A DNA stretch of 64,000 bases from Blattabacterium sp. (Nauphoeta cinerea) (GCF_000471965.1 NC_022550.1:310001-374000), one strand, 5' to 3'. Positions 47,207 to 57,007 are shown, numbered from the stretch's first letter. Translations and numbers: made by a program. The notes: generated from the sequence alone by a model not told the origin.

Positions 47207-47214
47207 TACCTTTG
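47207..47214 (+). promoter_or_regulatory. Candidate -7 box for der
   Basis: TACCTTTG, the most common form of the Bacteroidetes TAnnTTTG box, 17 bases before the ATG at 47232. The -33 element is weak. A GTG at 47214 in frame with der overlaps the box and is therefore an unlikely start. Confidence 0.45.
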
Positions 47215-47231
47215 TGAATAATTTATTAAAA

Positions 47232-48548
47232 ATGAATTATATCGTATCTATAGTAGGACGACCCAATGTCGGAAAATCAACTTTGTTTAATCGTCTTGTA
47301 GGAAGAAGAAAAGCTATTGTTCATGTCACAAGTGGAGTGACAAGAGATCGTATTTATGGAAATTCAGAATGGAATGGAGTCAAATTTTCTGTAGTAGATA
47401 CTGGTGGTTTTTCTGTTTCTGAAAATGATGTACTTGAAAAAGAAATCAAAAACCAAATTTTTATAGCTATCAAAGAATCTGATGTTATTCTATTTTTAGT
47501 AGATATAAAAGTAGGAATATTAGATATAGATAAAGAAATTGCTCAAATTTTAAGAAAATATAAAAAACTAATTTTGTTAGTTGTAAATAAAGTAGACACT
47601 GGAAAATCTGTATATTCTGATACAGATTTTTTCCGTTTAGGATTTGAAAAATGTTACTGTATATCAGCTATAAATGGGAGCGGTACAGGAGAATTATTAG
47701 ACAAACTAATAAAAATATTCAAATTATTGAACAAAAAAGAAAAAATATCGGAATACGAATTTATTCCTCGTTTTTCAATAGTAGGACGTCCCAATGTAGG
47801 AAAATCAACTTTAATTAATTCTTTTCTAAATAAAGACCATCATATTGTGACAAATATTTCTGGAACAACTAGAGATAGTCTCGATGTATTCTATAAAAAA
47901 TGGGAATGCATTTTAGTAGATACGCCTGGAGTCAGAAAAAAATCAAAAATAAGAAATAATCTTGAATTTTATTCTACGATGAGAACGGTTCAAACAATAG
48001 AATATGCGGATGTTTGTCTTTTAATGGTAGATGCAGGTCATGGATGGGAAAAACAGGACATGAATATTTTTAAATTAGTAGAAAAAAATCATAAAGGGAT
48101 TATAATTCTTGTTAACAAATGGGATCTACTTTATAAAAATAACTATTATACACAAAAAGATTACGAATTTTTTATCAGAAAAAAAATTTCTCCATTTGAT
48201 AACGTTCCTATTCTTTTTATATCCGCTAAAAATAAAGATGGAATCCACAACATTATTCCCATGGCTTATCAGGTTTTAAAATCCCGTAAAAACAGATTAA
48301 AAACGAATATTTTAAATAAAATTATGTTACCAATTTTGAAAAAACACCCTCCTACTCCTAAGAAAAAAAATAAATTCATAACTATAAAATATTGTACTCA
48401 GTTGCCTTCATACACGCCAAAATTTATTTTTTTTTCTAATTTTCCTCAACATATAAAAAAATCTTATAAAAGATTTGTTGAAAATAAAATTCGTTATCAC
48501 TTTGATTTTATAGGAGTCCCCATACAAATTTTTTTTAGAAAAAAATAA
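47232..48548 (+). CDS. der: Ribosome-assembly GTPase Der (EngA)
   Basis: Two tandem GTP-binding domains followed by a KH-like domain, needed for 50S assembly. GRPNVGKST occurs twice (near residues 8 and 179), each with DTGG/DTPG and NKVD/NKWD motifs. The C-terminal KH-like part runs from about residue 345 to the end (HFDFIGVPIQIFFRKK). About 438 residues from the ATG at 47232. Complete. Confidence 0.96.
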   Translation: MNYIVSIVGRPNVGKSTLFNRLVGRRKAIVHVTSGVTRDRIYGNSEWNGVKFSVVDTGGFSVSENDVLEKEIKNQIFIAIKESDVILFLVDIKVGILDIDKEIAQILRKYKKLILLVVNKVDTGKSVYSDTDFFRLGFEKCYCISAINGSGTGELLDKLIKIFKLLNKKEKISEYEFIPRFSIVGRPNVGKSTLINSFLNKDHHIVTNISGTTRDSLDVFYKKWECILVDTPGVRKKSKIRNNLEFYSTMRTVQTIEYADVCLLMVDAGHGWEKQDMNIFKLVEKNHKGIIILVNKWDLLYKNNYYTQKDYEFFIRKKISPFDNVPILFISAKNKDGIHNIIPMAYQVLKSRKNRLKTNILNKIMLPILKKHPPTPKKKNKFITIKYCTQLPSYTPKFIFFSNFPQHIKKSYKRFVENKIRYHFDFIGVPIQIFFRKK

Positions 48549-48573
48549 CTTTTATTGAACAAGTTATTATATT

Positions 48574-49173
48574 GTGATAACACATTTAAGAGGAAAGTTA
48601 ATAGAAAAAAATCAATCTTATTTAATCATAGATTGTCATGGCATAGGATATTATATTCATATATCTTCATATACCTATTTTTCTTTATTAGAAAAAGAAG
48701 GAAAAGATATTTTCATACATACTTATCTGTTTATCAAAGAAAATAACCATATTTTATATGGTTTTTTTGATAAAAAAGAAAGACAAATATTTTCTTATTT
48801 GATATCCGTAAATGGAATAGGTCCAAGTTCTGCTATTATGCTATTATCTTCTCTTACTCCATATGAAATAGAAAAATCCATATCTAAAGAAGATATAAAA
48901 GTATTGAATAAAGTTAAAGGAATCGGAACGAAAATAGCAAAAAGAATTATTATTGAACTAAAAGATAAAATTATTAAAGAAATTATTCCTAAAAAAGAAA
49001 AAATAAAAATATTGGAAAATACATCTTATTCAATAAAAAAAGAAGCTTTAAGTGCTTTAAGTGTCTTGGGATTTTCTCATAAAGAGTCTCAAACAATTTT
49101 GGATGATCTTCTGGCTAAGAATCCAGAATTTTCTGTAGAAAATCTTATTAAAGAATCTTTAAAAAAATTGTAA
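48574..49173 (+). CDS. ruvA: Holliday junction helicase subunit RuvA
   Basis: Binds Holliday junctions and loads RuvB. 199 residues: OB-fold domain I (ITHLRGKLIEKN...GIGYYIHIS), domain II with two helix-hairpin-helix motifs (VNGIGPSSAIMLL and VKGIGTKIAKRIIIEL), and the small domain III (ALSALSVLGFSHKES). Starts with GTG at 48574, after a 25-base gap from der. No ruvB or ruvC in the window. Confidence 0.94.
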   Translation: MITHLRGKLIEKNQSYLIIDCHGIGYYIHISSYTYFSLLEKEGKDIFIHTYLFIKENNHILYGFFDKKERQIFSYLISVNGIGPSSAIMLLSSLTPYEIEKSISKEDIKVLNKVKGIGTKIAKRIIIELKDKIIKEIIPKKEKIKILENTSYSIKKEALSALSVLGFSHKESQTILDDLLAKNPEFSVENLIKESLKKL

Positions 49174-49264
49174 AATTATAAAAATTATTCACTATTGATC
49201 AAAAACAAATCTTAATAAAAGAATATTGTTTTTTTTTGTGGATATATCAATAATATCTATTATT

Positions 49265-51562
49265 ATGAAACTCTTTTATTTCTCAATTATAATAGTTCTT
49301 TTTTTCTTATCTATATTTGATCTTATTGTTGGTTTAATTAATGATGCCGTTAATTTCCTCAATTCTGCTATTGGATCTCAAGTGGCTTCTCGTAATACTA
49401 TCATGATTTTTGCGAGTTTAGGTATTTTTTTAGGCGCTTTTTTGTCTAGTGGAATGATGGAAGTAGCAAGAAAAGGAGTTTTTGATCCATCTTATTTTTA
49501 TTTTTCAGATATTATTTTCATTTTTTTGTCGGTTATGATATCCGATATTATTTTATTAGATGTTTTTAACACTTTAGGATTACCTACATCGACTACAGTA
49601 TCTATGGTTTTTTGCTTATTAGGCGCTGCTTTTAGCATAGCCATGATAAAGATTGCTTCTCCATTGAATAATGAACCCTTTCATCATCTAACTTTATATA
49701 TTAAAATGGAAAAAACATTTACTATTATTATAGGTATTTTTTTATCCATTATCATTTCTTTTATTTCCGGTGCTTTTCTTCACTATTTCATTCGTTATTT
49801 ATTTAGTTTTGAATATGAAAGTAAATTAAAATATGTAGGAGTAATATGGAGTGCAATTTCATTGAGCAGTATGACTTATTTTCTTATTGTAAGAGGATTG
49901 CATAGTACTTTACAGGGTTTTACTGACGAAAATTTAACAGGGTTTTCCTTATTCATTCAACATTTTATCAAATGGATTCACCATAATTTTTTTGTTTTTT
50001 TACTCATATTATTTTCAACTTGGACTCTGATAGCAAAAATATTTGTTTCTTTAGGATATAATATATTAAAATTTGTCGTATTATATGGCACATTTTCTTT
50101 GGCCATGGCCTTTGCTGGAAATGATTTGGTAAATTTTATTGGAATTCCAATAGCTAGTATCCAGTCTTATAACATATGGAACGAATCGGGAAGCCCACCA
50201 GCTGAAAAATTCAATATGGAAGGTTTATCTGGAAACGTACAGGCTCCATCTTCCGTTTTAATTTTTTCAGGAATGATTATGATATTGACTCTTTGGTTTT
50301 CCAAAAAAACAAAAAATATCACAAGCACAGAAATTAATTTAAGTAGACAAAATGAAGGACCAGAAAAATTTTTATCCAATTCTTTTTCTAGAGGAATTGT
50401 TCGATTATTTTTATATTTAGGAAACCATTTTTTTAAATTATTTCCTAAAAGATTTCTGGTAAAAATAGAAAAAAATTTTAAACAAAAAAAAATACAAACA
50501 GAAGAAGGTGTAGCTTTTGATTTGGTTAGAGCTTCTGCTAATTTAACTATATCCAGTATATTGATATCTATAGCTACAGTTCAAAAACTACCATTATCTA
50601 CTACTTTTGTGACTTTTATGGTATCTATGGGAACTTCTCTTTCAGATCGAGCATGGGATAGAGAAAGTGCCGTTTATCGAGTTTCAGGAGTATTAAAAGT
50701 CATAAGAGGATGGTTTCTAACAGGTTTTATTGCTTTTACTATGGCGGGAATCACAGCTTCTTTTTTATATTTTTTTAAAATATGGGCTCTACTTTTTCTT
50801 ATTTTTTTGATTGTATTTGTTTTTTACAGAAGTTATAAACTATATAATAAAATGCAAGATAAAAAAATAGAAGAAAAACCATTTTTTGGAGTAGTGAATC
50901 TAACTTTAGAGATGACTTTAAGCAAAACTTTCGATATTATAAAGCCGATACTTGAATATATTGAGAGTATTTACAAAAATAGTATAGCAGGAATTACTCA
51001 AGAAAATTTAAAAATTCTTCAAGAAAATAGAAATTATTTTTTAAGAGTAAAAGAAAATTTTACGAATATACATGACTCTTTAATTAAAGTGATTAGAAAA
51101 ACAAAAAATGGCGAACCAATTGCTGGAATTCTTTATATCCATATATACAATAAAACTAAAGAAATCATTGAATCTTCAGATATTATTGCGAATCATACAT
51201 TGTTTCATGTAATCAACAGTCATAAACCTTTAAAATATAAACAAAAAAAGAATTTATTAATACTTGAGCATCTTATGATTGAACATTTCAACATCATAAA
51301 AAGAATAACAACAGATAAAAATTGTAAGCAATTTTCTTGTACTATACAAAATCAAATTATAAAAAAAATTGAGGAGCAAATGAATCAACAGGTGATAGGA
51401 ATTATCCATAAAAAATATGGAACAAAAAATACTTTTTTGATGTTAGATATTCTTCGACAATCAAAAAAAATTACGGAAAATATAGAAGATATGGTTCTAT
51501 TGTATCACGATACATTATCCCATATTTCATCCAAAAAAGATGCATCCTTTTTAACTTTCTAA
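49265..51562 (+). CDS. PiT-family inorganic phosphate transporter with a long C-terminal domain
   Basis: About 765 residues. Membrane segments carry the PiT signatures GLINDAVNFLNSAIGS (near residue 22) and, in the second half, a related repeat GVAFDLVRASANLT; GNDLVNFIGIPIAS lies between. After the last helices (about residue 525) comes a soluble region of roughly 220 residues, mostly helical and PhoU/DUF47-like in pattern. Imports phosphate with a cation. The ATG at 49265 is preferred over an upstream TTG. It converges on the LuxE-like gene with a four-base overlap. Confidence 0.88.
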   Translation: MKLFYFSIIIVLFFLSIFDLIVGLINDAVNFLNSAIGSQVASRNTIMIFASLGIFLGAFLSSGMMEVARKGVFDPSYFYFSDIIFIFLSVMISDIILLDVFNTLGLPTSTTVSMVFCLLGAAFSIAMIKIASPLNNEPFHHLTLYIKMEKTFTIIIGIFLSIIISFISGAFLHYFIRYLFSFEYESKLKYVGVIWSAISLSSMTYFLIVRGLHSTLQGFTDENLTGFSLFIQHFIKWIHHNFFVFLLILFSTWTLIAKIFVSLGYNILKFVVLYGTFSLAMAFAGNDLVNFIGIPIASIQSYNIWNESGSPPAEKFNMEGLSGNVQAPSSVLIFSGMIMILTLWFSKKTKNITSTEINLSRQNEGPEKFLSNSFSRGIVRLFLYLGNHFFKLFPKRFLVKIEKNFKQKKIQTEEGVAFDLVRASANLTISSILISIATVQKLPLSTTFVTFMVSMGTSLSDRAWDRESAVYRVSGVLKVIRGWFLTGFIAFTMAGITASFLYFFKIWALLFLIFLIVFVFYRSYKLYNKMQDKKIEEKPFFGVVNLTLEMTLSKTFDIIKPILEYIESIYKNSIAGITQENLKILQENRNYFLRVKENFTNIHDSLIKVIRKTKNGEPIAGILYIHIYNKTKEIIESSDIIANHTLFHVINSHKPLKYKQKKNLLILEHLMIEHFNIIKRITTDKNCKQFSCTIQNQIIKKIEEQMNQQVIGIIHKKYGTKNTFLMLDILRQSKKITENIEDMVLLYHDTLSHISSKKDASFLTF

Positions 51563-52545
51563 CAAATGGAAGTCATTAGATTACATCCTCGTATATCTGA
51601 AAAATCCATCCTTCCTAATACTTCGAATTCATTATCACTGATTTTTTTTCCCAAATCTTGGGTAGAAATAAAAGGACAAGATAGATAATTTGATAAATCA
51701 ATAATATCAATTCCTCCTATTTTATTGTGATCAACATGTATAAAAGGATCTTCAGTATCTCTTATATATATTTTCATCCAAGGAGGACATTGAAATATCC
51801 CGTTTTTTTTTGCATATGCTTGAGAAAGTAATTCTGTCATTCCATATTCCGAATGAATTTCCTTGACAGAAAAAAATTTTTTTAAAATATTGTGTAATTC
51901 TTCTCGAATGATCTCTTTTCTTTTTCCCTTCATCCCTCCTGTTTCCATAATTATGACTTTATTTTGGAATTCATTTTGTTTCGTATGATTGTATTTTTCT
52001 ATAAAATCCAATAAAGAAAAACTAAGTCCAAAAATGAAAATATTTTTATCATTTTGATTAGGAATAATATGCTTATCTTTATAAAAAGTATGAGGGACAA
52101 AATGACTCCCATTTTTATATGTTTTTTGTATTAAATATTTTACCATATAAATTAAAGAAGAATCTTTTCTATCTGTAGGAAAAAATCCTAAAAACTGAAA
52201 TTTCTCTATTGGACCATAAAAAAATTCGAAACCGTTTCGAACACTATCAATATAAATACTCAAATCTTTGATATAATGTTTACTTTTGATTCCAGTAGTG
52301 CCGCTGCTAGTAAAAATAATATCATAACAATTCGTTGTACTGCTAATACGATGCGTTTTAAAAAAAGAAATAGGTAAAAAAGGAATTTCAGAAATATTTC
52401 TGATTTCAAATGGATTCACCTCTAAGGATTGAAGATAACTTTTATAAAGTTTATTATTTTGAATTTGATAATGAAATATATCCCATGTCAAATTATCAAA
52501 TTCTTTTTTTTCTAAAATAGAAAAAATTTTTTTTTTAAAACTCAT
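51559..52545 (-). CDS. LuxE-like acyl-protein synthetase/acyltransferase
   Basis: 328 residues of the ANL-superfamily branch that includes LuxE. The AMP-binding loop is seen as FTSSGTTGIKSKHY (near residue 80), with ETGGMKGKR and SEYGMTELLSQAY matching the later core motifs. The domain is short compared with full acyl-CoA synthetases. No lux genes are near, so luciferase-related function is not suggested. In Bacteroidetes such genes stand alone in many genomes with no known role; activation of a carboxylate as adenylate is the only safe inference. It overlaps cvpA by 11 bases. Confidence 0.78.
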   Translation of the reverse strand: MSFKKKIFSILEKKEFDNLTWDIFHYQIQNNKLYKSYLQSLEVNPFEIRNISEIPFLPISFFKTHRISSTTNCYDIIFTSSGTTGIKSKHYIKDLSIYIDSVRNGFEFFYGPIEKFQFLGFFPTDRKDSSLIYMVKYLIQKTYKNGSHFVPHTFYKDKHIIPNQNDKNIFIFGLSFSLLDFIEKYNHTKQNEFQNKVIIMETGGMKGKRKEIIREELHNILKKFFSVKEIHSEYGMTELLSQAYAKKNGIFQCPPWMKIYIRDTEDPFIHVDHNKIGGIDIIDLSNYLSCPFISTQDLGKKISDNEFEVLGRMDFSDIRGCNLMTSIC

Positions 52546-53044
52546 AAAATTTAAAATATAATTCTTTCAATTTATTTAATAAAGATCCTTTTTGATAGAA
52601 AAAAAATTGAAATTTTTTTTCAAAGGAATTTTGGAAGAAATTATAAGGAAATAAATCTATTTTTTTATTTGCTTCTTTTAGAAAAAGAATACATATTAAA
52701 AGACAAAAAAAATATTTAATCATGCCCAATACTCCACCACCCAATCTATCTAGAGGTTTCATCCATGTAATAATTATTATCAATTCTATGATTTTTTTAA
52801 TGATAAAAGCGATAATAATAATAGAAAATAGTGAAATGATTATAGAATAAATCATCAACATGTAAGGTTTTTTACTTATTATATTAACTTCTTTTAAAAT
52901 CCCTTTTATGAAATTGAAAACATAAAACCCTTTGAAAATCAATATTAAAGATGTCATAAATATGAATAATTGAGAAATTAACCCTTTTCTATATCCATGA
53001 TATCCACCATATAAAACTAGAATTATAATAATAATATCTAACAT
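52535..53044 (-). CDS. CvpA family membrane protein
   Basis: 169 residues with four hydrophobic helices (about 1-25, 30-50, 65-90 and 100-125) and the family's DIIIIILVLYGGYHGYRKG start and PLDRLGGGVLGMIK segment. In E. coli CvpA is tied to colicin V production and envelope homeostasis; the true activity is unknown. It is the first gene of a two-gene minus-strand unit with the LuxE-like gene. Confidence 0.85.
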   Translation of the reverse strand: MLDIIIIILVLYGGYHGYRKGLISQLFIFMTSLILIFKGFYVFNFIKGILKEVNIISKKPYMLMIYSIIISLFSIIIIAFIIKKIIELIIIITWMKPLDRLGGGVLGMIKYFFCLLICILFLKEANKKIDLFPYNFFQNSFEKKFQFFFYQKGSLLNKLKELYFKFYEF

Positions 53045-53065
53045 ATTTTTAATATACTAAATAAA

Positions 53066-53425
53066 ATGGAAAAAAAATTCATGCAACAATTTCATACCAA
53101 TTGGAATAAAATCATATCATATATACAAAATAATTTTTCTGTAGAAGAAAAAATTGATATAATTGGAATTATTTACCTAATAGGAATTCAAGAATTAGGA
53201 AAAGGAAAGAATCCATCTTTCAATAAAGAAGATAAAATTCATATTCTACATATTGCAATATGTAGAATATTAGAACCTTTTGGTTACTATTTGTTTCTGG
53301 GAAAAGATAAAGAAGGATGGCCTCATTATATATTGAAAAATAAAATTCCTTTTAATCATAAAGATCAATTATTTTTAATCAAAAAAGCTATTATTCGTTA
53401 TATGAATGACGAAAATATTATTTAA
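53066..53425 (+). CDS. Uncharacterised small protein upstream of pheS
   Basis: 119 residues, soluble, rich in Lys and Ile. I do not recognise a functional family. The visible pattern is helix ([16 protein letters not shown]), a central [15 protein letters not shown], then a [17 protein letters not shown] helix and a terminal helix. It lies eight bases before pheS on the same strand and divergent from cvpA, so it is probably co-transcribed with pheS. The segment coding for [11 protein letters not shown] contains a perfect 30-bp palindrome (53241-53270). Good codon continuity across 119 residues supports a real gene. Confidence 0.75.
   Translation: MEKKFMQQFHTNWNKIISYIQNNFSVEEKIDIIGIIYLIGIQELGKGKNPSFNKEDKIHILHIAICRILEPFGYYLFLGKDKEGWPHYILKNKIPFNHKDQLFLIKKAIIRYMNDENII
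53241..53270. repeat. Perfect 30-bp palindrome inside the small gene before pheS
   Basis: Two 15-base arms with no spacer, centred between 53255 and 53256 (arm ATATTCTACATATTG and its reverse complement). The symmetry stops at both ends (C at 53240, T at 53271). It lies wholly within coding sequence. Could form a cruciform in DNA or a long hairpin in the mRNA. Confidence 0.9.
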
Positions 53426-53433
53426 TAAATATT

Positions 53434-54417
53434 ATGGATAAAAAAATAGATCAAATTAAAAAAGAAATCAAATCTTTTCATATTAAAACATATAATGATT
53501 TAGAAACATTTAGAATTAAGTTTCTAGGAAAAAAAAAGGGAATTTTAATAATTTTATTTAAAGAATTCAAAAAAATTTCCATTCATAAAAGAAAAATTTA
53601 TGGAAAAATTATTAATGAATTAAAAAAAGAAGCTCAAAACAAAATAAATGTTTTTCATTTAAAAAATGACATAAAAAATGAAAAAGTGCTAAAAGTCGAT
53701 CCTACTCTACCAGGACAATCCATAGAAATAGGGGGGAGACATCCCTTATCTATTATAAAAAATAAAATAATAGATATTTTTATAAAAATTGGATTTACTT
53801 ATGTAGATGGGCCTGAAATAGAGGATGATTGGCATAATTTTACAGCTTTAAATATTCCTATTTATCATCCATCTAGAGACATGCAAGATACATTTTTCTT
53901 ATGCAAAAATCAAGATATTTTGTTACGGACACATACTTCCTCTGTACAAATACGATATATGAAAAAGCATACTCCGCCTTTTCGTATATTGTCTACCGGA
54001 AAAGTATATAGAAATGAAACTATTTCGTCACGTTCCAATTTCATGTTTCATCAAGCGGAAGGATTTTATATAGATAAAAAAGTTTCTTTTTCTGATTTAA
54101 AACAAACGATTCATTATTTGATCACTTCTCTTTTTGGAGAAGAAAAAATTAGATTTCGTCCTTCTTATTTCCCATTCACAGAACCGAGTGCTGAAGTGGA
54201 TATATATTGTAATAATGAATGGGTAGAAATTATGGGTTGTGGAATGATAGATCCCCAAGTTTTAAAAAACGTAAATATTGATTCAGAAATATATTCTGGA
54301 TTTGCTTTTGGATTGGGAATTGAACGTTTAGCTCTAATAATTTATAAAATAAAAGATATTAGAATTTATTTTGATAATGACATTCGTTTTTTGAAACAAT
54401 TTAAAAGTGAGTTTTAA
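53434..54417 (+). CDS. pheS: Phenylalanyl-tRNA synthetase alpha subunit
   Basis: 327 residues. A shortened N-terminal coiled coil (1-90) precedes the catalytic core: [50 protein letters not shown] and the motif 3 [14 protein letters not shown]. The partner gene pheT is not in the window. It converges on rlmB with a 17-base overlap. Confidence 0.96.
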   Translation: MDKKIDQIKKEIKSFHIKTYNDLETFRIKFLGKKKGILIILFKEFKKISIHKRKIYGKIINELKKEAQNKINVFHLKNDIKNEKVLKVDPTLPGQSIEIGGRHPLSIIKNKIIDIFIKIGFTYVDGPEIEDDWHNFTALNIPIYHPSRDMQDTFFLCKNQDILLRTHTSSVQIRYMKKHTPPFRILSTGKVYRNETISSRSNFMFHQAEGFYIDKKVSFSDLKQTIHYLITSLFGEEKIRFRPSYFPFTEPSAEVDIYCNNEWVEIMGCGMIDPQVLKNVNIDSEIYSGFAFGLGIERLALIIYKIKDIRIYFDNDIRFLKQFKSEF

Positions 54418-55162
54418 ATTGATATTTTCTTTGTCTGAAGATCTCATACAAAATAATACCACAAGCTACAGATACGTTTAAAGATGAAATTCCTTTTATT
54501 GCCGGAATTTTTACTTTTTCATAGGAAGCTTTTAAATATTTAGAAGAAATTCCTTTTTCTTCATTTCCTAATATTAGAGCTATTGGACCAGAAAAATCAA
54601 TATCGTACCAATACATATTGGATTTTTCTGTAGCAGAAACAATTTTTAATCCATAATTTTTCAAAAATACTATTGTGTTCAGTATATTTTTTTCTTGACA
54701 TATTGGAACCCTAAATAAAGCTCCTGAAGAAGTTTTTATAGAATCAGATCCAATCATAGCTGTATCTTTTTTGGGAATGATAATAGCATCTGCTCCTGCA
54801 CATGCAGCAGTACGTATGATTGATCCAAAATTTCTTACATCTGTAATTCTATCTAAAATGATCAAAAGTGGATTTTTTCTTTTTTCATAAAACATAGGAA
54901 GCAAATCTTCTATATAATAAGTTTCTATAGGGGGAATAACAGCAAAAACTCCTTGATGATTTTTATTTTTTAATTGATAGAATTTTTGTTTTGAAACAGT
55001 TTGAATTGGAATATGTTCTTTTTTGGAAAGAGTTATTAATTTTTTGTAAGCATTTGATTCTTGTTTTAATCCTCTTTGAAAAAAAAGTCTACTAATAGTT
55101 TTTTTAGCTATAATAGCTTCTATCAATGGATGTATTCCATAAACAATTTCTAATTTTTTCAT
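54401..55162 (-). CDS. rlmB: 23S rRNA 2'-O-ribose methyltransferase (TrmH/RlmB family)
   Basis: 253 residues. An N-terminal L30e-like substrate-binding domain ([10 protein letters not shown] at the start) precedes a SPOUT domain with the three motifs [26 protein letters not shown] and [14 protein letters not shown]. RlmB acting on G2251 is the usual assignment for this length and domain order; other TrmH-family targets cannot be excluded. Reads in the same direction as, and just after, the holin-like gene. Confidence 0.9.
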   Translation of the reverse strand: MKKLEIVYGIHPLIEAIIAKKTISRLFFQRGLKQESNAYKKLITLSKKEHIPIQTVSKQKFYQLKNKNHQGVFAVIPPIETYYIEDLLPMFYEKRKNPLLIILDRITDVRNFGSIIRTAACAGADAIIIPKKDTAMIGSDSIKTSSGALFRVPICQEKNILNTIVFLKNYGLKIVSATEKSNMYWYDIDFSGPIALILGNEEKGISSKYLKASYEKVKIPAIKGISSLNVSVACGIILYEIFRQRKYQFKTHF

Positions 55163-55168
55163 ACTATA

Positions 55169-55498
55169 TCATTTTTTATGATCAAAAATTTTAATAAAAG
55201 ATTTATTAAATAAATTCTTGATAATAAATCTTGTAATATCTCTTCCAAAATAAAATATAAGAATAAAAATTAAGAAATATAAAATGGTTAAAATTCCAAA
55301 TCCTATAACATAATTTCCAAAATAAAAAGAAAGAAAAAAACATAAAGAAAGGCTGACTAAAAAAAAAATAATAATACAAAATATCAACAGTAAAAAATTC
55401 AAAAAAATCTCTGTCATAATAGAAATTAATATTTGAATGATTTCATTTCTAAAAATACACCATTTTTTATGAATAAAATTCCTAATAAAAATGAACAT
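55169..55498 (-). CDS. Small membrane protein, phage-holin-like superfamily
   Basis: 109 residues with two long hydrophobic helices (about 33-60 and 63-90) and basic ends. In Bacteroidetes a protein of this kind (annotated as phage holin family, Actinobacteria-type holin X or DUF1469) commonly follows a YtxH-domain gene, as it does here 28 bases upstream. No phage genes are near, so lysis is not implied. Function unknown. An internal Met (residue 28) is a possible later start. Confidence 0.6.
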   Translation of the reverse strand: MFIFIRNFIHKKWCIFRNEIIQILISIMTEIFLNFLLLIFCIIIFFLVSLSLCFFLSFYFGNYVIGFGILTILYFLIFILIFYFGRDITRFIIKNLFNKSFIKIFDHKK

Positions 55499-55526
55499 TT
55501 TAAAGAAAAACCTATTAATTAAAATT

Positions 55527-55790
55527 TTAAGTTCCTAATTCATCTTCTACTTGATCCATTTTTTCTATTTTATTTTTTTTCCATTTAGATTCAAAGTTTG
55601 ATTTAATTTTATGTACCTTTTTTCCAATTTGTTTCCCAATTTCCTGTAAATTATTTCTTAATTCTTCTGTTTTTTTTTCTAATATGTTTTTTATTTTTTC
55701 TTCTTTTCTTGGAGTTAATATCATCCCTACTATTAAACCAGCCATGGTTCCTAAAACAACCCCCCAAAAAAAACTTCCTCCTTTTTTCAT
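55527..55790 (-). CDS. YtxH domain-containing protein
   Basis: About 87 residues. A single glycine-rich membrane segment (FFWGVVLGTMAGLIVGMILT, residues 7-26) is followed by TPRKEEKIK and a charged helix with heptad pattern, the YtxH/gas-vesicle-like layout. The start MKKGGSFF at 55790 agrees with relatives; 15 extra codons upstream are open but unlike the family. Forms a pair with the holin-like gene. Possibly an envelope-stress-linked membrane protein; no role is proven. Confidence 0.75.
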   Translation of the reverse strand: MKKGGSFFWGVVLGTMAGLIVGMILTPRKEEKIKNILEKKTEELRNNLQEIGKQIGKKVHKIKSNFESKWKKNKIEKMDQVEDELGT

Positions 55791-55886
55791 AAAGAATAAC
55801 AATTTTATATTTTTACTATAGATAAATTTAATCATACAATATTTACGTACAAAATTGTATTTATGTATTTATGAAATATTTTTCAC

Positions 55887-56909
55887 ATGTTCATTAAAAA
55901 AAACTTTTCTCTAAAAAAATTTAATACATTTGGAATAAATATTTATGCTCGTTATTTTGTAGAAGTAAAAAGTATAAAAGACCTTCAATATATTTTGGAT
56001 ATATATCCGTACATATCAAAACTTTTTTTAGGAAATGGGAGTAATATTCTTTTTATAAAAGATTATTATCCGGGAATAGTAATAAAAATGGGAATGAAAG
56101 GAAAAAAAATAATAAAAGAAAATGATTATCAAGCTATTGTTCAAGCTTATGCTGGAGAAAATTGGGATGAGTTTGTAAATTGGACGATAAAAAAAGGATT
56201 TAGTGGGTTAGAAAACCTATCATTTATTCCTGGTACAGTTGGAGCCGCCCCCATTCAAAACATCGGGGCATATGGAACAGAAATCAAAGATACTTTAATC
56301 AAAGTAGAAGCATATGAAATAGATAATAGAAAAATAAGAGAATTTACACGTCAAGAATGTCAATTAACATATCGTGATTCTTGTTTTAAGCATCCTCATT
56401 ACAGAAATAAATTTCTGATTTTATCTGTTTTTTTTATTTTAAGAAAAAAATATAAACAATTAAATACATCTTATGTAGAAATTAAAAAAGAATTAGAAAA
56501 TATGAATGTGAAAACACCTACTATGAACGATTTAATTCAGGCAATTTTTAATATTAGACAAAAAAAACTTCCAAATCCAAAAAAAATTGGAAATGCTGGT
56601 AGTTTTTTCACAAATCCTATAATAGGGGTGTTAGATTTTCAAAAACTTAAACATCAATATCCAGATATTATAGGCTATAGTGTTTTTAATCACAAAATCA
56701 AACTATCTGTTAATTCATTAATTGAAAATATAGGATGGAAAGGAAAAAAAATTGGAAATGTAGGAATATATGAAAAAAAACCTATCATTTTAGTAAACTA
56801 TGGGAAAGCGACTGGAATGGATATATATTCTTTTTCTGAAAAAATAATAAAAAACATAAAAAAAAAATTTGGAATCCCTTTATCAAGAGAAGTAAATGTC
56901 ATACAATAA
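55887..56909 (+). CDS. murB: UDP-N-acetylenolpyruvoylglucosamine reductase
   Basis: Reduces UDP-enolpyruvyl-GlcNAc to UDP-MurNAc in peptidoglycan synthesis, using FAD and NADPH. 340 residues, type I like E. coli. FAD-binding LGNGSNILF and FIPGTVGAAPIQNIGAYG, and the proton donor Ser in GNAGSFFTNP. The YRDSCFKH segment with the Tyr of type I enzymes is present. Peptidoglycan synthesis is thus kept, together with uppP and the divisome genes. Confidence 0.95.
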   Translation: MFIKKNFSLKKFNTFGINIYARYFVEVKSIKDLQYILDIYPYISKLFLGNGSNILFIKDYYPGIVIKMGMKGKKIIKENDYQAIVQAYAGENWDEFVNWTIKKGFSGLENLSFIPGTVGAAPIQNIGAYGTEIKDTLIKVEAYEIDNRKIREFTRQECQLTYRDSCFKHPHYRNKFLILSVFFILRKKYKQLNTSYVEIKKELENMNVKTPTMNDLIQAIFNIRQKKLPNPKKIGNAGSFFTNPIIGVLDFQKLKHQYPDIIGYSVFNHKIKLSVNSLIENIGWKGKKIGNVGIYEKKPIILVNYGKATGMDIYSFSEKIIKNIKKKFGIPLSREVNVIQ

Positions 56910-56944
56910 GTCAAAATTAATCAAATAATAATAATGAAACAATT

Positions 56945-56952
56945 TACCTTTG
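56945..56952 (+). promoter_or_regulatory. Candidate -7 box for the PNP-like gene
   Basis: TACCTTTG, a full TAnnTTTG match, 56 bases before the ATG at 57008, inside a 98-base gap. The -33 region is poor. Confidence 0.4.
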
Positions 56953-57007
56953 TTTTATTTTTTCCTATGTTGTGTTCGTTCGTATAATTTGATAAAAACT
57001 TGAATTT

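Noticed and set aside
48555-48746. A 63-codon plus-strand frame between der and ruvA
   Set aside because: It overlaps the start of ruvA in another frame, is lysine- and phenylalanine-rich without family pattern, and ruvA is unmistakable.
51559-52545. Bioluminescence gene cluster
   Set aside because: Only a LuxE-like protein is present; no luxA, luxB, luxC or luxD.
55169-55790. Prophage remnant, because of the holin-like protein
   Set aside because: No endolysin, integrase, capsid or tail gene nearby; the YtxH plus holin-like pair is an ordinary chromosomal arrangement in Bacteroidetes.
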